A DNA stretch of 64,000 nt. Origin: Cyclobacteriaceae bacterium. Lineage in GTDB: Bacteria; Bacteroidota; Bacteroidia; Cytophagales; Cyclobacteriaceae. Under the pieces are notes generated by a model, which did no database searches, was not told the origin of the DNA, and worked only from the letters and a program-made list of their open reading frames with translations. This document shows, piece by piece, positions 54,627 to 64,000 of the stretch. Positions within the stretch are counted from its first letter, which is position 1, and each line of letters opens with the position of its first letter. The stretch spans positions 1-64,000 of the forward strand of contig JANQOR010000037.1 of NCBI GenBank assembly GCA_028285685.1, in the 5' to 3' direction. The position numbers and the translations under genes were made by a program.

Positions 54627-55805
54627 ATGATATCTCATCGGCAGCACTTTCTCGATTATTTGTCGCAAACATCAGAAACGCCACTGATGTTGGAAATAGC
54701 ATCCGCAGAAGGGATCTACCTCACAGACACTTCTGGCAAAAGGTACATCGATCTCATTTCTGGCATAGGGGTATCTAACATTGGTCATCGTCATCCGAAA
54801 GTCACGGAAGCAATCAAGAATCAGGTTGATAAGCACCTTCATTTGATGGTTTACGGCGAATATGTTCAAAGTCCCCAGGTGTTGTTGGCTGAGGCACTCT
54901 GCTCCACTTTGCCTGACCGGCTTAATTCTGTCTACCTACTCAATTCAGGAAGTGAGGCCATTGAGGGAGCCTTAAAACTTGCGAAGAGGTTCACAGGTCG
55001 GCGAGAGGTCATATCATGTATCAATGCATATCATGGATCTTCTCATGGAGCACTTTCTGTCACAGGGAATGAAGATCTGAAGAGAAACTTCAGACCACTG
55101 CTTCCAGGAATCAGACACATAAATTTTGGTGAAATCCAGGACCTTCGACACGTAAGCGATGAAACGTCTGCCATTATTGTTGAAACAGTCCAGGGTGAAG
55201 CAGGTGTCAGATCTTCCGATACAGAGTATTTTAAGGCCCTGAGAAAAAAATGCGATGAATCCGGAACTCTCCTGATCTTGGATGAAGTCCAATGCGGGTT
55301 TGGCAGGACTGGCAAATTTTGGGCGTTCGAACATTTTGGTATAGTTCCTGATATTTTGGTGAGCGCCAAGGGAATGGGAGGCGGAATGCCTATCAGCTGT
55401 TTCATTACCAATAGAGAGGTGTCAAAAACGCTAATGAGTGATCCGGTTTTGGGCCATATTACGACTTTTGGAGGACATCCTGTTTCGTCTGCTGCTTCAC
55501 TTGCAACCCTACAAGTCATACTCGACGACAATCTATTGGAGGGTGTTCAAAAAAAAGAGAAATTGTTTCTTGACCAATTAAAGCACCCTAAGATAAGAGA
55601 AGTGAGAAGCTGTGGACTTATGATGGCAGTTCAGTTCGAATCTTACGACGTTTTAAAACCAATCATTGATCGTGGAATAGATTTAGGTGTGATTACGGAT
55701 TGGTTTCTATTCGACAACTCATCCATGCGGATCGCTCCACCTTTAACTATTGATGAAAATGAAATTAAGCAATCCTGCGAACTCATTTTGGAGGCCATTG
55801 GTTGA
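54627..55805 (+). CDS. Class III (acetylornithine/GABA-type) PLP aminotransferase
   Basis: About 392 residues from ATG 54627; the frame is open from a TTG at 54588 but that extension is not family-like. Hallmarks: GKRYIDLISGIGVSNIGHRH, LLNSGSEAIEGALKLAKRFT, INAYHGSSHGALSVTG, LILDEVQCGFGRTGKFWAFE and SAKGMGGGMPISCF with the PLP lysine. The family label in most pipelines is 'aspartate aminotransferase family'; the amino acceptor and donor are unknown. Linked to the split transketolase genes upstream and a nucleoside phosphorylase downstream, without an evident pathway. Confidence 0.94.
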   Translation: MISHRQHFLDYLSQTSETPLMLEIASAEGIYLTDTSGKRYIDLISGIGVSNIGHRHPKVTEAIKNQVDKHLHLMVYGEYVQSPQVLLAEALCSTLPDRLNSVYLLNSGSEAIEGALKLAKRFTGRREVISCINAYHGSSHGALSVTGNEDLKRNFRPLLPGIRHINFGEIQDLRHVSDETSAIIVETVQGEAGVRSSDTEYFKALRKKCDESGTLLILDEVQCGFGRTGKFWAFEHFGIVPDILVSAKGMGGGMPISCFITNREVSKTLMSDPVLGHITTFGGHPVSSAASLATLQVILDDNLLEGVQKKEKLFLDQLKHPKIREVRSCGLMMAVQFESYDVLKPIIDRGIDLGVITDWFLFDNSSMRIAPPLTIDENEIKQSCELILEAIG

Positions 55806-55847
55806 ATATGCTAACCATATGTGCTTTTTAGATAAATACGACTGTTC

Positions 55848-56666
55848 ATGGAAATGATCGATAAAGTAAAGGAAGCAACCGACTTCCTATCCAAAGAAGG
55901 TTTTGGTAAGCCCGATATAGGTATCATTTTAGGGACGGGACTAGGAGCCCTGGCCAGTGAAATTGCAGTGGATGTTGAAATTGATTACGCGAAAATCCCG
56001 CACTTCCCTATTGCGACCGTTGAATTTCACAAGGGAAAAATGATAAAGGGTCAGTTACAAGGCAAAGCTGTAATCGCTATGCAAGGAAGGTTTCATTTCT
56101 ATGAGGGTTATTCAATGGCTGAAGTGGTCTTTCCTGTCCGTGTCTTAAAAGAACTTGGAATTGAGAAACTGCTGATTTCAAATGCTGCAGGATCAATGAA
56201 CACGGAATGGAGCAAAGGAGAGCTCATGCTTATTGAGGATCATATCAATTTACAGCCGGACAACCCTTTGAGAGGTGTGGAGGCCACTGGATTCGGACCA
56301 ATTTTTACAGATATGAGTGCTCCCTATGACAAAGAGCTGAACAAATTGCTTGAACAAATTGCGAAGGAAAAGAACATCACCCTAAATAAAGGGATTTATG
56401 TATCTGTAGCAGGGCCCAATCTGGAGACCAGAGCCGAATATAGATTCTTGAGCCAAATTGGGGCTGATGTTGTTGGTATGTCCACGGTTCCTGAAGTGAT
56501 TGCTGCGAATCAAATGGGCCTTCCTGTCGCTGCAATTTCTGTGCTTACAGATGATTGTGATCCTGATAACCTTCAACCCATTAATATTGAGGATATTATC
56601 GCAACTGCTCAGGAAGCTGAGAAAGATCTTGTGATTCTTTTTAAGGAGCTAGTATATGCTATTTGA
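55848..56666 (+). CDS. punA: Purine-nucleoside phosphorylase (trimeric, class I)
   Basis: 272 residues. Cleaves purine (deoxy)nucleosides with phosphate to base and ribose-1-phosphate. Motifs: ILGTGLGALA, the phosphate-binding VEFHKGKMIKG and MQGRFHFYEGY, SNAAGSMN, GPNLETRAEYRF and GMSTVPEVIAANQMG. The base-recognition loop reads SVLTDDCDP; in the mammalian enzyme this place holds Asn. ATG 55848 gives a normal start, with ATG 55854 as alternative. Its 3' end overlaps the convergent acyl-CoA dehydrogenase gene by 8 bp, so the transcripts must be complementary there. Confidence 0.95.
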   Translation: MEMIDKVKEATDFLSKEGFGKPDIGIILGTGLGALASEIAVDVEIDYAKIPHFPIATVEFHKGKMIKGQLQGKAVIAMQGRFHFYEGYSMAEVVFPVRVLKELGIEKLLISNAAGSMNTEWSKGELMLIEDHINLQPDNPLRGVEATGFGPIFTDMSAPYDKELNKLLEQIAKEKNITLNKGIYVSVAGPNLETRAEYRFLSQIGADVVGMSTVPEVIAANQMGLPVAAISVLTDDCDPDNLQPINIEDIIATAQEAEKDLVILFKELVYAI

Positions 56667-57855
56667 AAGCAGGAATCCCAGTTATATCCGCACCTAAGAT
56701 TAACAGGTGAATATCATGTGTTCCCTCGTACGTAACCACGGACTCGAGGTTCATCATATGGCGCATCATTGGATATTCACCAGTGATGCCCATTCCTCCA
56801 TGAATCTGCCTGGCTTCTCGAGCGATATTGAGTGCCACTTCGACTGCATTCCTTTTCGCCATCGAAATCTGTGCAGTTGTTGCCTTCCCTTCCTCCATCA
56901 TCTTACCTAACTTCCAATTTAGCAGCTGAGCCTTGGTGATCTCAGTTAGCATCTCTGCCAATTTTTTCTGAACCAATTGAAATGAAGCAATGGGTTTATC
57001 AAACTGAATACGTTCCAAAGCATATCTCCTTGCTGAGTCGTAACAATCCATCGCTGCGCCTATTGCTCCCCAGGCAATACCGTACCTTGCTTTATCCAGA
57101 CAGCCCATTGGGGCTCCAAGTCCATTTTTCCCGGGCAATAAATTCTCCTTTGGTACTTTCACATCGCTAAAGACAAGTTCTCCTGTGCAAGAAGCTCTTA
57201 GTGACCATTTTCCATGCGTTTCTGGAGTTGTGAAGCCCTCCATGCCTCGCTCCACGATTAATCCATGAATTCTCCCATTCTCATCCTTTGCCCAAACCAC
57301 AGCAATATGCGCTTCAGGAGCATTTGAGATCCACATTTTTGCTCCGTTCAATAAGTAGTGGTCTCCTTTGTCTTCAAAATGAGTCTCCATCCCACCTGGA
57401 TTGGAACCATGGTTAGGCTCAGTTAGACCGAAACAGCCGAGCCACTCTCCAGAACCTAACTTGGGTAAGTATTTCTTTTTCTGTTCCTCGGAACCGTAAG
57501 CAAAGATTGGATACATCACGAGTGAGCCCTGCACAGATGCGGTCGATCTCATTCCTGAATCTCCACGCTCAATTTCCTGCATTATTAGGCCATACGAAAT
57601 GTAGTCTAGCCCCCCTCCACCATAATCGGTAGGTACTGTAGGTCCAAAAGCCCCAATTTCACCAAACTTCCTCACGATTTCTGTAGGGAAATGATTCTTC
57701 TCAGCCCACCCCTCTATGAACGGAGTGATTTCCTTTTTAACAAAATCTCTAACAGATGATCGAATCAACTTATGCTCTTCGGTTAGAAGGTCATCAATGT
57801 GGTAATGATCCGGAGATTCAAACTCATCCACAAAATTTCGCTTTTCTTCACTCAT
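56659..57855 (-). CDS. Acyl-CoA dehydrogenase, glutaryl-CoA dehydrogenase-like
   Basis: 398 residues, FAD enzyme. GCFGLTEPNHGSNPGGMETH, GAKMWISNAPEAHIAVVWAK, KWSLRASCTGELVFSDVKVP and the catalytic Glu in VVTYEGTHDIHLLILG (near residue 375) are those of glutaryl-CoA dehydrogenases, which act in lysine and tryptophan breakdown. Whether this protein also decarboxylates cannot be told from sequence. Promoter box TAAATTTG at 57896-57903. Cytoplasmic; partner electron-transfer flavoprotein genes are not in the window. Confidence 0.95.
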   Translation of the reverse strand: MSEEKRNFVDEFESPDHYHIDDLLTEEHKLIRSSVRDFVKKEITPFIEGWAEKNHFPTEIVRKFGEIGAFGPTVPTDYGGGGLDYISYGLIMQEIERGDSGMRSTASVQGSLVMYPIFAYGSEEQKKKYLPKLGSGEWLGCFGLTEPNHGSNPGGMETHFEDKGDHYLLNGAKMWISNAPEAHIAVVWAKDENGRIHGLIVERGMEGFTTPETHGKWSLRASCTGELVFSDVKVPKENLLPGKNGLGAPMGCLDKARYGIAWGAIGAAMDCYDSARRYALERIQFDKPIASFQLVQKKLAEMLTEITKAQLLNWKLGKMMEEGKATTAQISMAKRNAVEVALNIAREARQIHGGMGITGEYPMMRHMMNLESVVTYEGTHDIHLLILGADITGIPAFK

Positions 57856-57895
57856 GGGAACGTTTCTCGTTATATCGGTTGTTAGAATTTTGCCG

Positions 57896-57903
57896 CAAAT
57901 TTA
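57896..57903 (-). promoter_or_regulatory. TAnnTTTG -7 box of the acyl-CoA dehydrogenase gene
   Basis: TAAATTTG on the minus strand, exact consensus, 40 bp upstream of the ATG at 57855. Confidence 0.4.
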
Positions 57904-58028
57904 CACTCTTATAACTGCAATAAAACAGTTGATAAGAAAATGGAAGTGATTATATTCTAGAGTGTTTTACTCCGACAAAAGTACATCTGCAATGCCCAAT
58001 AAAACAGAAGAAATTGTTCTTGCCCGGA

Positions 58029-59870
58029 ATGTATAGGCTTTCTTCACATATCGTAATTTTACTATTACCTCTTTTCGTTATGAGTCAAAATACTCAAGGG
58101 AAAAAATATTTTGGCTCGGACAGCACCCAATTGAAAGAGGTCTTTCACTATGAATTGTCAGACTCGACACTTAACGGATCTTATGAGGCTTTTTATCCCA
58201 ATGGCTCACTCCAGACTTTTGGATGGTATAAGAATGATTTTCCGGACAGCATCTGGACGTACTACTATGAAAACGGCAGAAAAAAGGCTGAAGGTAGGTT
58301 TAAAATTGGTATTCCAAACGGAAAGTGGAACTACTATTTCGAAAATGGCAATATTAAATCTAGCGGCACTCTGAAGGACAAAATTAAAGAGGGAGAATGG
58401 GTTTTTTACTTTGAAAATGGAGGTGAAAAAAGTGCGGGAAATTACGAAAACAACCAGAAAACCGGCATTTGGAACTATTTCTATGAAGACGAAAGCCTTA
58501 AGGCTCAGTCATTTTTTATGGGAAGAAAAGGCACTTACAAGGAATTCTATCCATTTGGCAACGTCCGTATGGAAGGTGAAACATTGGATGAAAAGAGTGC
58601 CGGTGAGTGGATCTACTATTATGAGTCAGGTGAGGTGGAAGCAACTGGGAATTTCGAAAACGGTCTGAAGACTGGTGAGTGGAAATATTTGCACAGGAAT
58701 GGAGAAAACAAAGCACTAGGAACCTACCAAGATGGGCTTCGAGTTGGAGAATGGAACTACTATCACGAAAACGGAACTCTACAACAATCAGGAGTCTTGC
58801 AACAGGACCAAAAAGAAGGCTATTGGAAGCTATTCTATCCAACAGGAGAACTACAAGGAGAAGTCGATTTCGACAAGGGATCTGGCAGTTTTTCCGAGTA
58901 CTACACCAATGGCGGAAAGAAGGCAAGCGGTCAGTTAGTAAATGAAAAAAAAGAAGGGAAGTGGATCTACTATGGTGAAGATGGTCGTATTGACGGGGAA
59001 GCAGATTTTAAAAAGGGGAAGGGGTATTACAAGGGATATTACCCTGACGGCACACTAAAAATGGAAGGTCTGATCGAGGATGACAAAAGAGTAGACGAAT
59101 GGACACTTTACAATCCAAACGGCACACTTGCAGGTACCTACTTTCCTATCTATGAAAATGAAAAACCCATTTTTAAAACAAGACAATCAAAAGATTTTTC
59201 AGAGGAAAGTACAGAGGGATTTGATAAACCTGAATACAAGTTCAAACGAAGGGGACTCAGGTACTTTCAATATAGGATAAACGAGTATCAAGGAGTCATC
59301 TTGGGAACAAATCCACTGTGGCTCTCGGATAGCAAGTTGCCAATAGCACTTGAATATTACAAACAAGAAAGGCTTGGCTACGAGCTTCAGATTGATCTAA
59401 TTAGAGACCCCTTTTTCGTTTCAGAGAGCAACATCGAAAATGATGTACTTTTTGAGCGAGGATCTCGGCTTAATTTCCGGCAAAAATTCTATCACGAAGA
59501 TGGAAAATTTGGTATGTTCTATTTTGGACATCAAATCAGCTATACCAGGATCAACTACAAGGTGAACTACCTGGATCGATCCATTGTCTTTCCTGGCCCG
59601 CAAGTAGTACCAGGCACACTAGTCGAATCAGGGTTTTCTTATGGTGTTTTTATTGGCAGTAGATGGATGCGAGACGTTGGTGACTCGGGCCTGACCGTTG
59701 ATGTTTTCCTTGGGGTCAATGCTGCTAATCGATCGTTTGACAGAAATAATGAAGATGCGATATTCGATGAATATTTCAACCCCAGGATAAAATCATCCCT
59801 ACATTTTCCTGTCATTTTTGGTCTCAATTTTGGGTTTGCTGGCCCTGATAACAAAAGCAAGACTCAGTAA
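58029..59870 (+). CDS. MORN_2/YwqK repeat protein fused to a C-terminal beta-barrel
   Basis: 613 residues from ATG 58029 (the TTG at 58014 is rejected); signal peptide MYRLSSHIVILLLPLFVMSQ. Residues 40-380 carry about 13 repeats of roughly 23 residues with the pattern Y-ENG-----G---NG--EG-W--Y, for example PNGKWNYYFENGNIKSSGTL, the MORN-like repeat of YwqK-type 'antitoxin' proteins. The last 200 residues are a separate beta-rich domain with outer-membrane-barrel-like strands (GYELQIDLIRDPFF, FRQKFYHEDGKFGMFYF, LHFPVIFGLNFGFAG). The role of the repeats is unknown; they are not likely to be a toxin-antitoxin component here. It overlaps the CoA-binding gene by one base. Confidence 0.9.
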   Translation: MYRLSSHIVILLLPLFVMSQNTQGKKYFGSDSTQLKEVFHYELSDSTLNGSYEAFYPNGSLQTFGWYKNDFPDSIWTYYYENGRKKAEGRFKIGIPNGKWNYYFENGNIKSSGTLKDKIKEGEWVFYFENGGEKSAGNYENNQKTGIWNYFYEDESLKAQSFFMGRKGTYKEFYPFGNVRMEGETLDEKSAGEWIYYYESGEVEATGNFENGLKTGEWKYLHRNGENKALGTYQDGLRVGEWNYYHENGTLQQSGVLQQDQKEGYWKLFYPTGELQGEVDFDKGSGSFSEYYTNGGKKASGQLVNEKKEGKWIYYGEDGRIDGEADFKKGKGYYKGYYPDGTLKMEGLIEDDKRVDEWTLYNPNGTLAGTYFPIYENEKPIFKTRQSKDFSEESTEGFDKPEYKFKRRGLRYFQYRINEYQGVILGTNPLWLSDSKLPIALEYYKQERLGYELQIDLIRDPFFVSESNIENDVLFERGSRLNFRQKFYHEDGKFGMFYFGHQISYTRINYKVNYLDRSIVFPGPQVVPGTLVESGFSYGVFIGSRWMRDVGDSGLTVDVFLGVNAANRSFDRNNEDAIFDEYFNPRIKSSLHFPVIFGLNFGFAGPDNKSKTQ

Positions 59871-60235
59871 TGAAAAAGACTGTTCTCATTGGTGCTACAC
59901 CTAACCCAGCCAGATATGCCTTTCTGGCGGGAAATAAGCTCGTTCAGTCAGGCCATGAACTAGTTCCAATAGGAATAAGGCCAGGACAAATAGCGGGCAT
60001 CTCCATCCTCGATCTGAGATCCTATCCGGCAGTTGAAGATGTGGATACGGTTACGCTATATGTTGGCCCAAAAAATCTGGTGGAATGGGAGGGTTATATT
60101 CTTTCACTCAGACCGAAAAGATTAATATTCAATCCTGGTACTGAGAACTTAGACTTTGCCTCGAAGGCCCGTTCAATGGGTATTGAAACAGTGGAGGCCT
60201 GCACATTGGTAATGCTTTCTGCGCAAACATATTGA
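59870..60235 (+). CDS. CoA-binding protein (CoA_binding_2, YccU-like)
   Basis: 121 residues with a Rossmann-like fold: VLIGATPNPARYAFLAGNKL, LVPIGIRPGQIAG, TVTLYVGPKN, RLIFNPGTENLDFASKA and ETVEACTLVMLSAQTY. Members bind CoA or succinyl-CoA-like ligands; precise function is not known. Translationally coupled to the MORN/barrel gene by the TAATG overlap, an unexpected partnership between a cytoplasmic and an envelope protein. Confidence 0.92.
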   Translation: MKKTVLIGATPNPARYAFLAGNKLVQSGHELVPIGIRPGQIAGISILDLRSYPAVEDVDTVTLYVGPKNLVEWEGYILSLRPKRLIFNPGTENLDFASKARSMGIETVEACTLVMLSAQTY

Positions 60236-60256
60236 ACTAACAATATAGCTGTCATC

Positions 60257-61603
60257 CTATTCGGATTCTTTCCATATTTCTGGTTTGCAATTCACTCCAC
60301 GTTTAACCATCCTTAAGACCATCTCACGTTGTCTAGCAGATTCTTGATTTTCGAAATCTATGTCCAACCCCCTGAAATAGAAGTTCTTAAGACCCATCTT
60401 TTCAATACCGGCCGGCAATACGGTCAAATCATTGAATGAAATATCAAGATCTTGAAGGTTCCTCAGATCCAGTATGCTTTCCGGAAATTGAAGCAGGTAG
60501 TTATTCTGAAAGTGTAAGATTCTAAGGCGATCCAGTTTCGAGATATTAGCAGGAAGGCTGCTTAACCTATTGTGGTGAACATACAGCTCCTCCAGTAGAC
60601 CAAGGTTCCCCACTTCCTCTGTCAAATCGTAAATCTGGTTATGTGATAAGTACAGGATCCGTAAACGTTGAAGATTGCCAATTGATCCAGGTATGATTTT
60701 CAATTGATTGTAGTAGAGGTCAATCTCTTCCAGCTGTTCCAAGTCTCCCATATCAGCTGTCAGGCTTTGCAGTTCATTCTTGTATAGCGAGAGGTTGATC
60801 AGATTCGAAAGGTTAGAAATTCCGTCTGGTAAGTGGGTTAGTTTATTCTCAGACATATTCAATTCTTCCAGACTGCTCATTTGATAAAAGGTAGGATGTA
60901 TAGAGTCCAAATCACACTTCGAAAGCGTCAACTTCTTAATGTTTGATAATTTGAAATACTTTGCTTTTCGAAGCTCCAATGGATTAGAAGAAATATTTAC
61001 TTCATTCAAATGCTTCAGTTTTCTAAGATGTTTGATTGGTATGGAAGTAAATTCGTTTCCTTTCAAGTCTAGTTTTTGAATATATCTGAGCTTTCTAAGT
61101 TTTGGTACTTTGCTCAAATCGTTTCCGATGAGTGACAATTGTTCTAAGCCCTTCAATTTCCTAGTTCGTACCTTCTTTTTTCCCAGGTGATTTCGATCCC
61201 AGCTTATGCTGCGTAGTTTCTCCAAATCCTGAAGCTCCTTGGGCAAAACAACGATCTGATTGTCATCCAATATCAAATGCTCAAGATTAGAGGCATTGAA
61301 AACAAAATCCGGAATTTCCTCGAAATCACCATTAGACAGATCAATAGATGTTAACTTATCGATGTCCACATTTTTTTGGTAGCCAAGAATTCGACTTTTG
61401 TCCTTCTCTTTGTTCGCAAGCAATCTGGCTTGATACAATGAATCTCTTGCTGCTTTAGGATCTCTCCGCATCATTTTTCTCAAGATTCTCATCCTTTCCT
61501 CGATTTCACCTTTAACCGACTTGCCAGAATCCGAATGTTGAGCACTTAGGGGGAAAAAAGTGCCCAGTATCAGGATCTGAAGTAGAAATAATCTAAATGT
61601 CAT
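60257..61603 (-). CDS. Exported leucine-rich-repeat protein
   Basis: 448 residues, signal peptide MTFRLFLLQILILGTFFPLSAQ. After a charged helical linker the protein is made of about 14 leucine-rich repeats of 22-24 residues (for example LEELNMSENKLTHLPDGISN, LRILYLSHNQIYDLTEEVGN, LEELYVHHNRLSSLPANISK) with the SDS22/typical-LRR consensus LxxLxLxxNxL. No enzymatic domain, no C-terminal sorting sequence. Such proteins usually bind protein partners at the cell surface or periplasm. It is convergent with the CoA-binding gene and divergent from gyrB. Confidence 0.93.
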   Translation of the reverse strand: MTFRLFLLQILILGTFFPLSAQHSDSGKSVKGEIEERMRILRKMMRRDPKAARDSLYQARLLANKEKDKSRILGYQKNVDIDKLTSIDLSNGDFEEIPDFVFNASNLEHLILDDNQIVVLPKELQDLEKLRSISWDRNHLGKKKVRTRKLKGLEQLSLIGNDLSKVPKLRKLRYIQKLDLKGNEFTSIPIKHLRKLKHLNEVNISSNPLELRKAKYFKLSNIKKLTLSKCDLDSIHPTFYQMSSLEELNMSENKLTHLPDGISNLSNLINLSLYKNELQSLTADMGDLEQLEEIDLYYNQLKIIPGSIGNLQRLRILYLSHNQIYDLTEEVGNLGLLEELYVHHNRLSSLPANISKLDRLRILHFQNNYLLQFPESILDLRNLQDLDISFNDLTVLPAGIEKMGLKNFYFRGLDIDFENQESARQREMVLRMVKRGVNCKPEIWKESE

Positions 61604-61774
61604 AATGATGAATTGAGAGGTTAAATTAAGGTGTTTTTGGTAAGCTTTTTACTGGTCAAAAAGGACCAAATTATGTATCTTCGCAGATTAACAAATCACT
61701 GCATTTCAAACAAGAATGAAGGTCAAGGAAACACATCCGATTCTCACTATTTTTTAGCCTTCATTATCTCTTAA

Positions 61775-63861
<2,087 letters not shown>

Positions 63862-63939
63862 ACTCTTAGATTAAGGTTGATTGAAATATACGGTTATTTT
63901 CGCTAAGTGGTAGCATTATTTATAAACAATTTTTCAACT

Positions 63940-64000
63940 ATGAAATATAATTTTATCAAGAAAGGCTTTTTCCCACTTTTATTTGTTGTTACGGGTCACT
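63940..64000 (+). CDS. Start of an exported protein gene, cut by window end
   Basis: ATG 63940 opens MKYNFIKKGFFPLLFVVTGH and runs off the window. The basic start and hydrophobic core look like a signal peptide. Nothing more can be said. Confidence 0.6.
   Translation, partial: MKYNFIKKGFFPLLFVVTGH

Noticed and set aside
58516-58926. Minus-strand 136-codon frame inside the MORN protein gene
   Set aside because: Antisense shadow produced by the repeated glycine/asparagine codons of the repeats.
58029-59870. Toxin-antitoxin label for the YwqK-type repeat protein
   Set aside because: It is exported, has a barrel-like C-terminal domain and there is no toxin gene beside it.

Overview
The window reads as one piece of a Bacteroidota chromosome, most likely a free-living, probably aquatic member of the Cytophagales. 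This rests on the SusC/SusD pair, LytTR and CHAT proteins, a YwqK/MORN protein fused to a beta-barrel, a DUF4159 protein, an orphan FtsX-type permease under PadR control, TAnnTTTG-type promoter boxes close to start codons, and the scarcity of Shine-Dalgarno sequences. Genus-level assignment is not possible from sequence alone. I see no tRNA, rRNA, insertion sequence, prophage or CRISPR array. The region looks like ordinary chromosome carrying some accessory regulatory modules.

Layout. 1-5.8 kb: the 3' part of a thioester alpha-2-macroglobulin gene followed by pbpC, the known YfhM/PBP1C pair. 5.8-8.8 kb: a PadR repressor with two near-identical palindromic operator sites, overlapping a large orphan permease. 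8.9-12.5 kb: two small lipoprotein-like genes, a VOC protein and gamma-glutamyltransferase. 12.5-17.3 kb (minus strand): guaA, a TPR plus periplasmic-binding protein resembling LpoA in domain order, and hemL. 17.3-18.65 kb: related non-coding, terminator-ended elements around a small STAS-like gene. 18.7-22.6 kb (minus): an operon of porin, YfiR-like protein, methyl-accepting protein and single-domain response regulator. 23.0-26.8 kb (minus): two paralogous PAS histidine kinases and one NarL-type regulator. 27-36.3 kb: DUF4159 protein, lipoprotein, beta-barrel, TPR-CHAT protease-like protein, membrane LytTR regulator, a 57-residue small gene, a thioredoxin-fold protein with a single active-site cysteine, and a frameshifted membrane protein gene. 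36.4-41.8 kb (plus): DEAD-box helicase, mtaB, FAH-family hydrolase, M23 peptidase and bcp. 41.8-52.5 kb (minus): M28 peptidase, giant VCBS/ASPIC protein, and a SusC-SusD-lipoprotein uptake locus. 52.8-56.7 kb (plus): split transketolase, class III aminotransferase and purine nucleoside phosphorylase. 56.7-63.7 kb: glutaryl-CoA-type acyl-CoA dehydrogenase, MORN/barrel protein, CoA-binding protein, leucine-rich-repeat protein and gyrB. The window ends inside a new plus-strand gene.

How the parts fit. The stretch from 17.3 to 26.8 kb is the most interesting. It combines envelope sensing (porin, YfiR, MCP), two-component signalling, a STAS-like gene, two copies of the same long AT-rich palindrome placed about 4.7 kb apart upstream of different minus-strand genes, and three related terminator-ended non-coding elements. 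A second candidate signalling module is the beta-barrel, CHAT and LytTR run at 29.0-33.6 kb. Several genes missed by simple length cut-offs were found by reading: 34361-34534, 63736-63861 and, less surely, 22679-22822 and 27028-27201.
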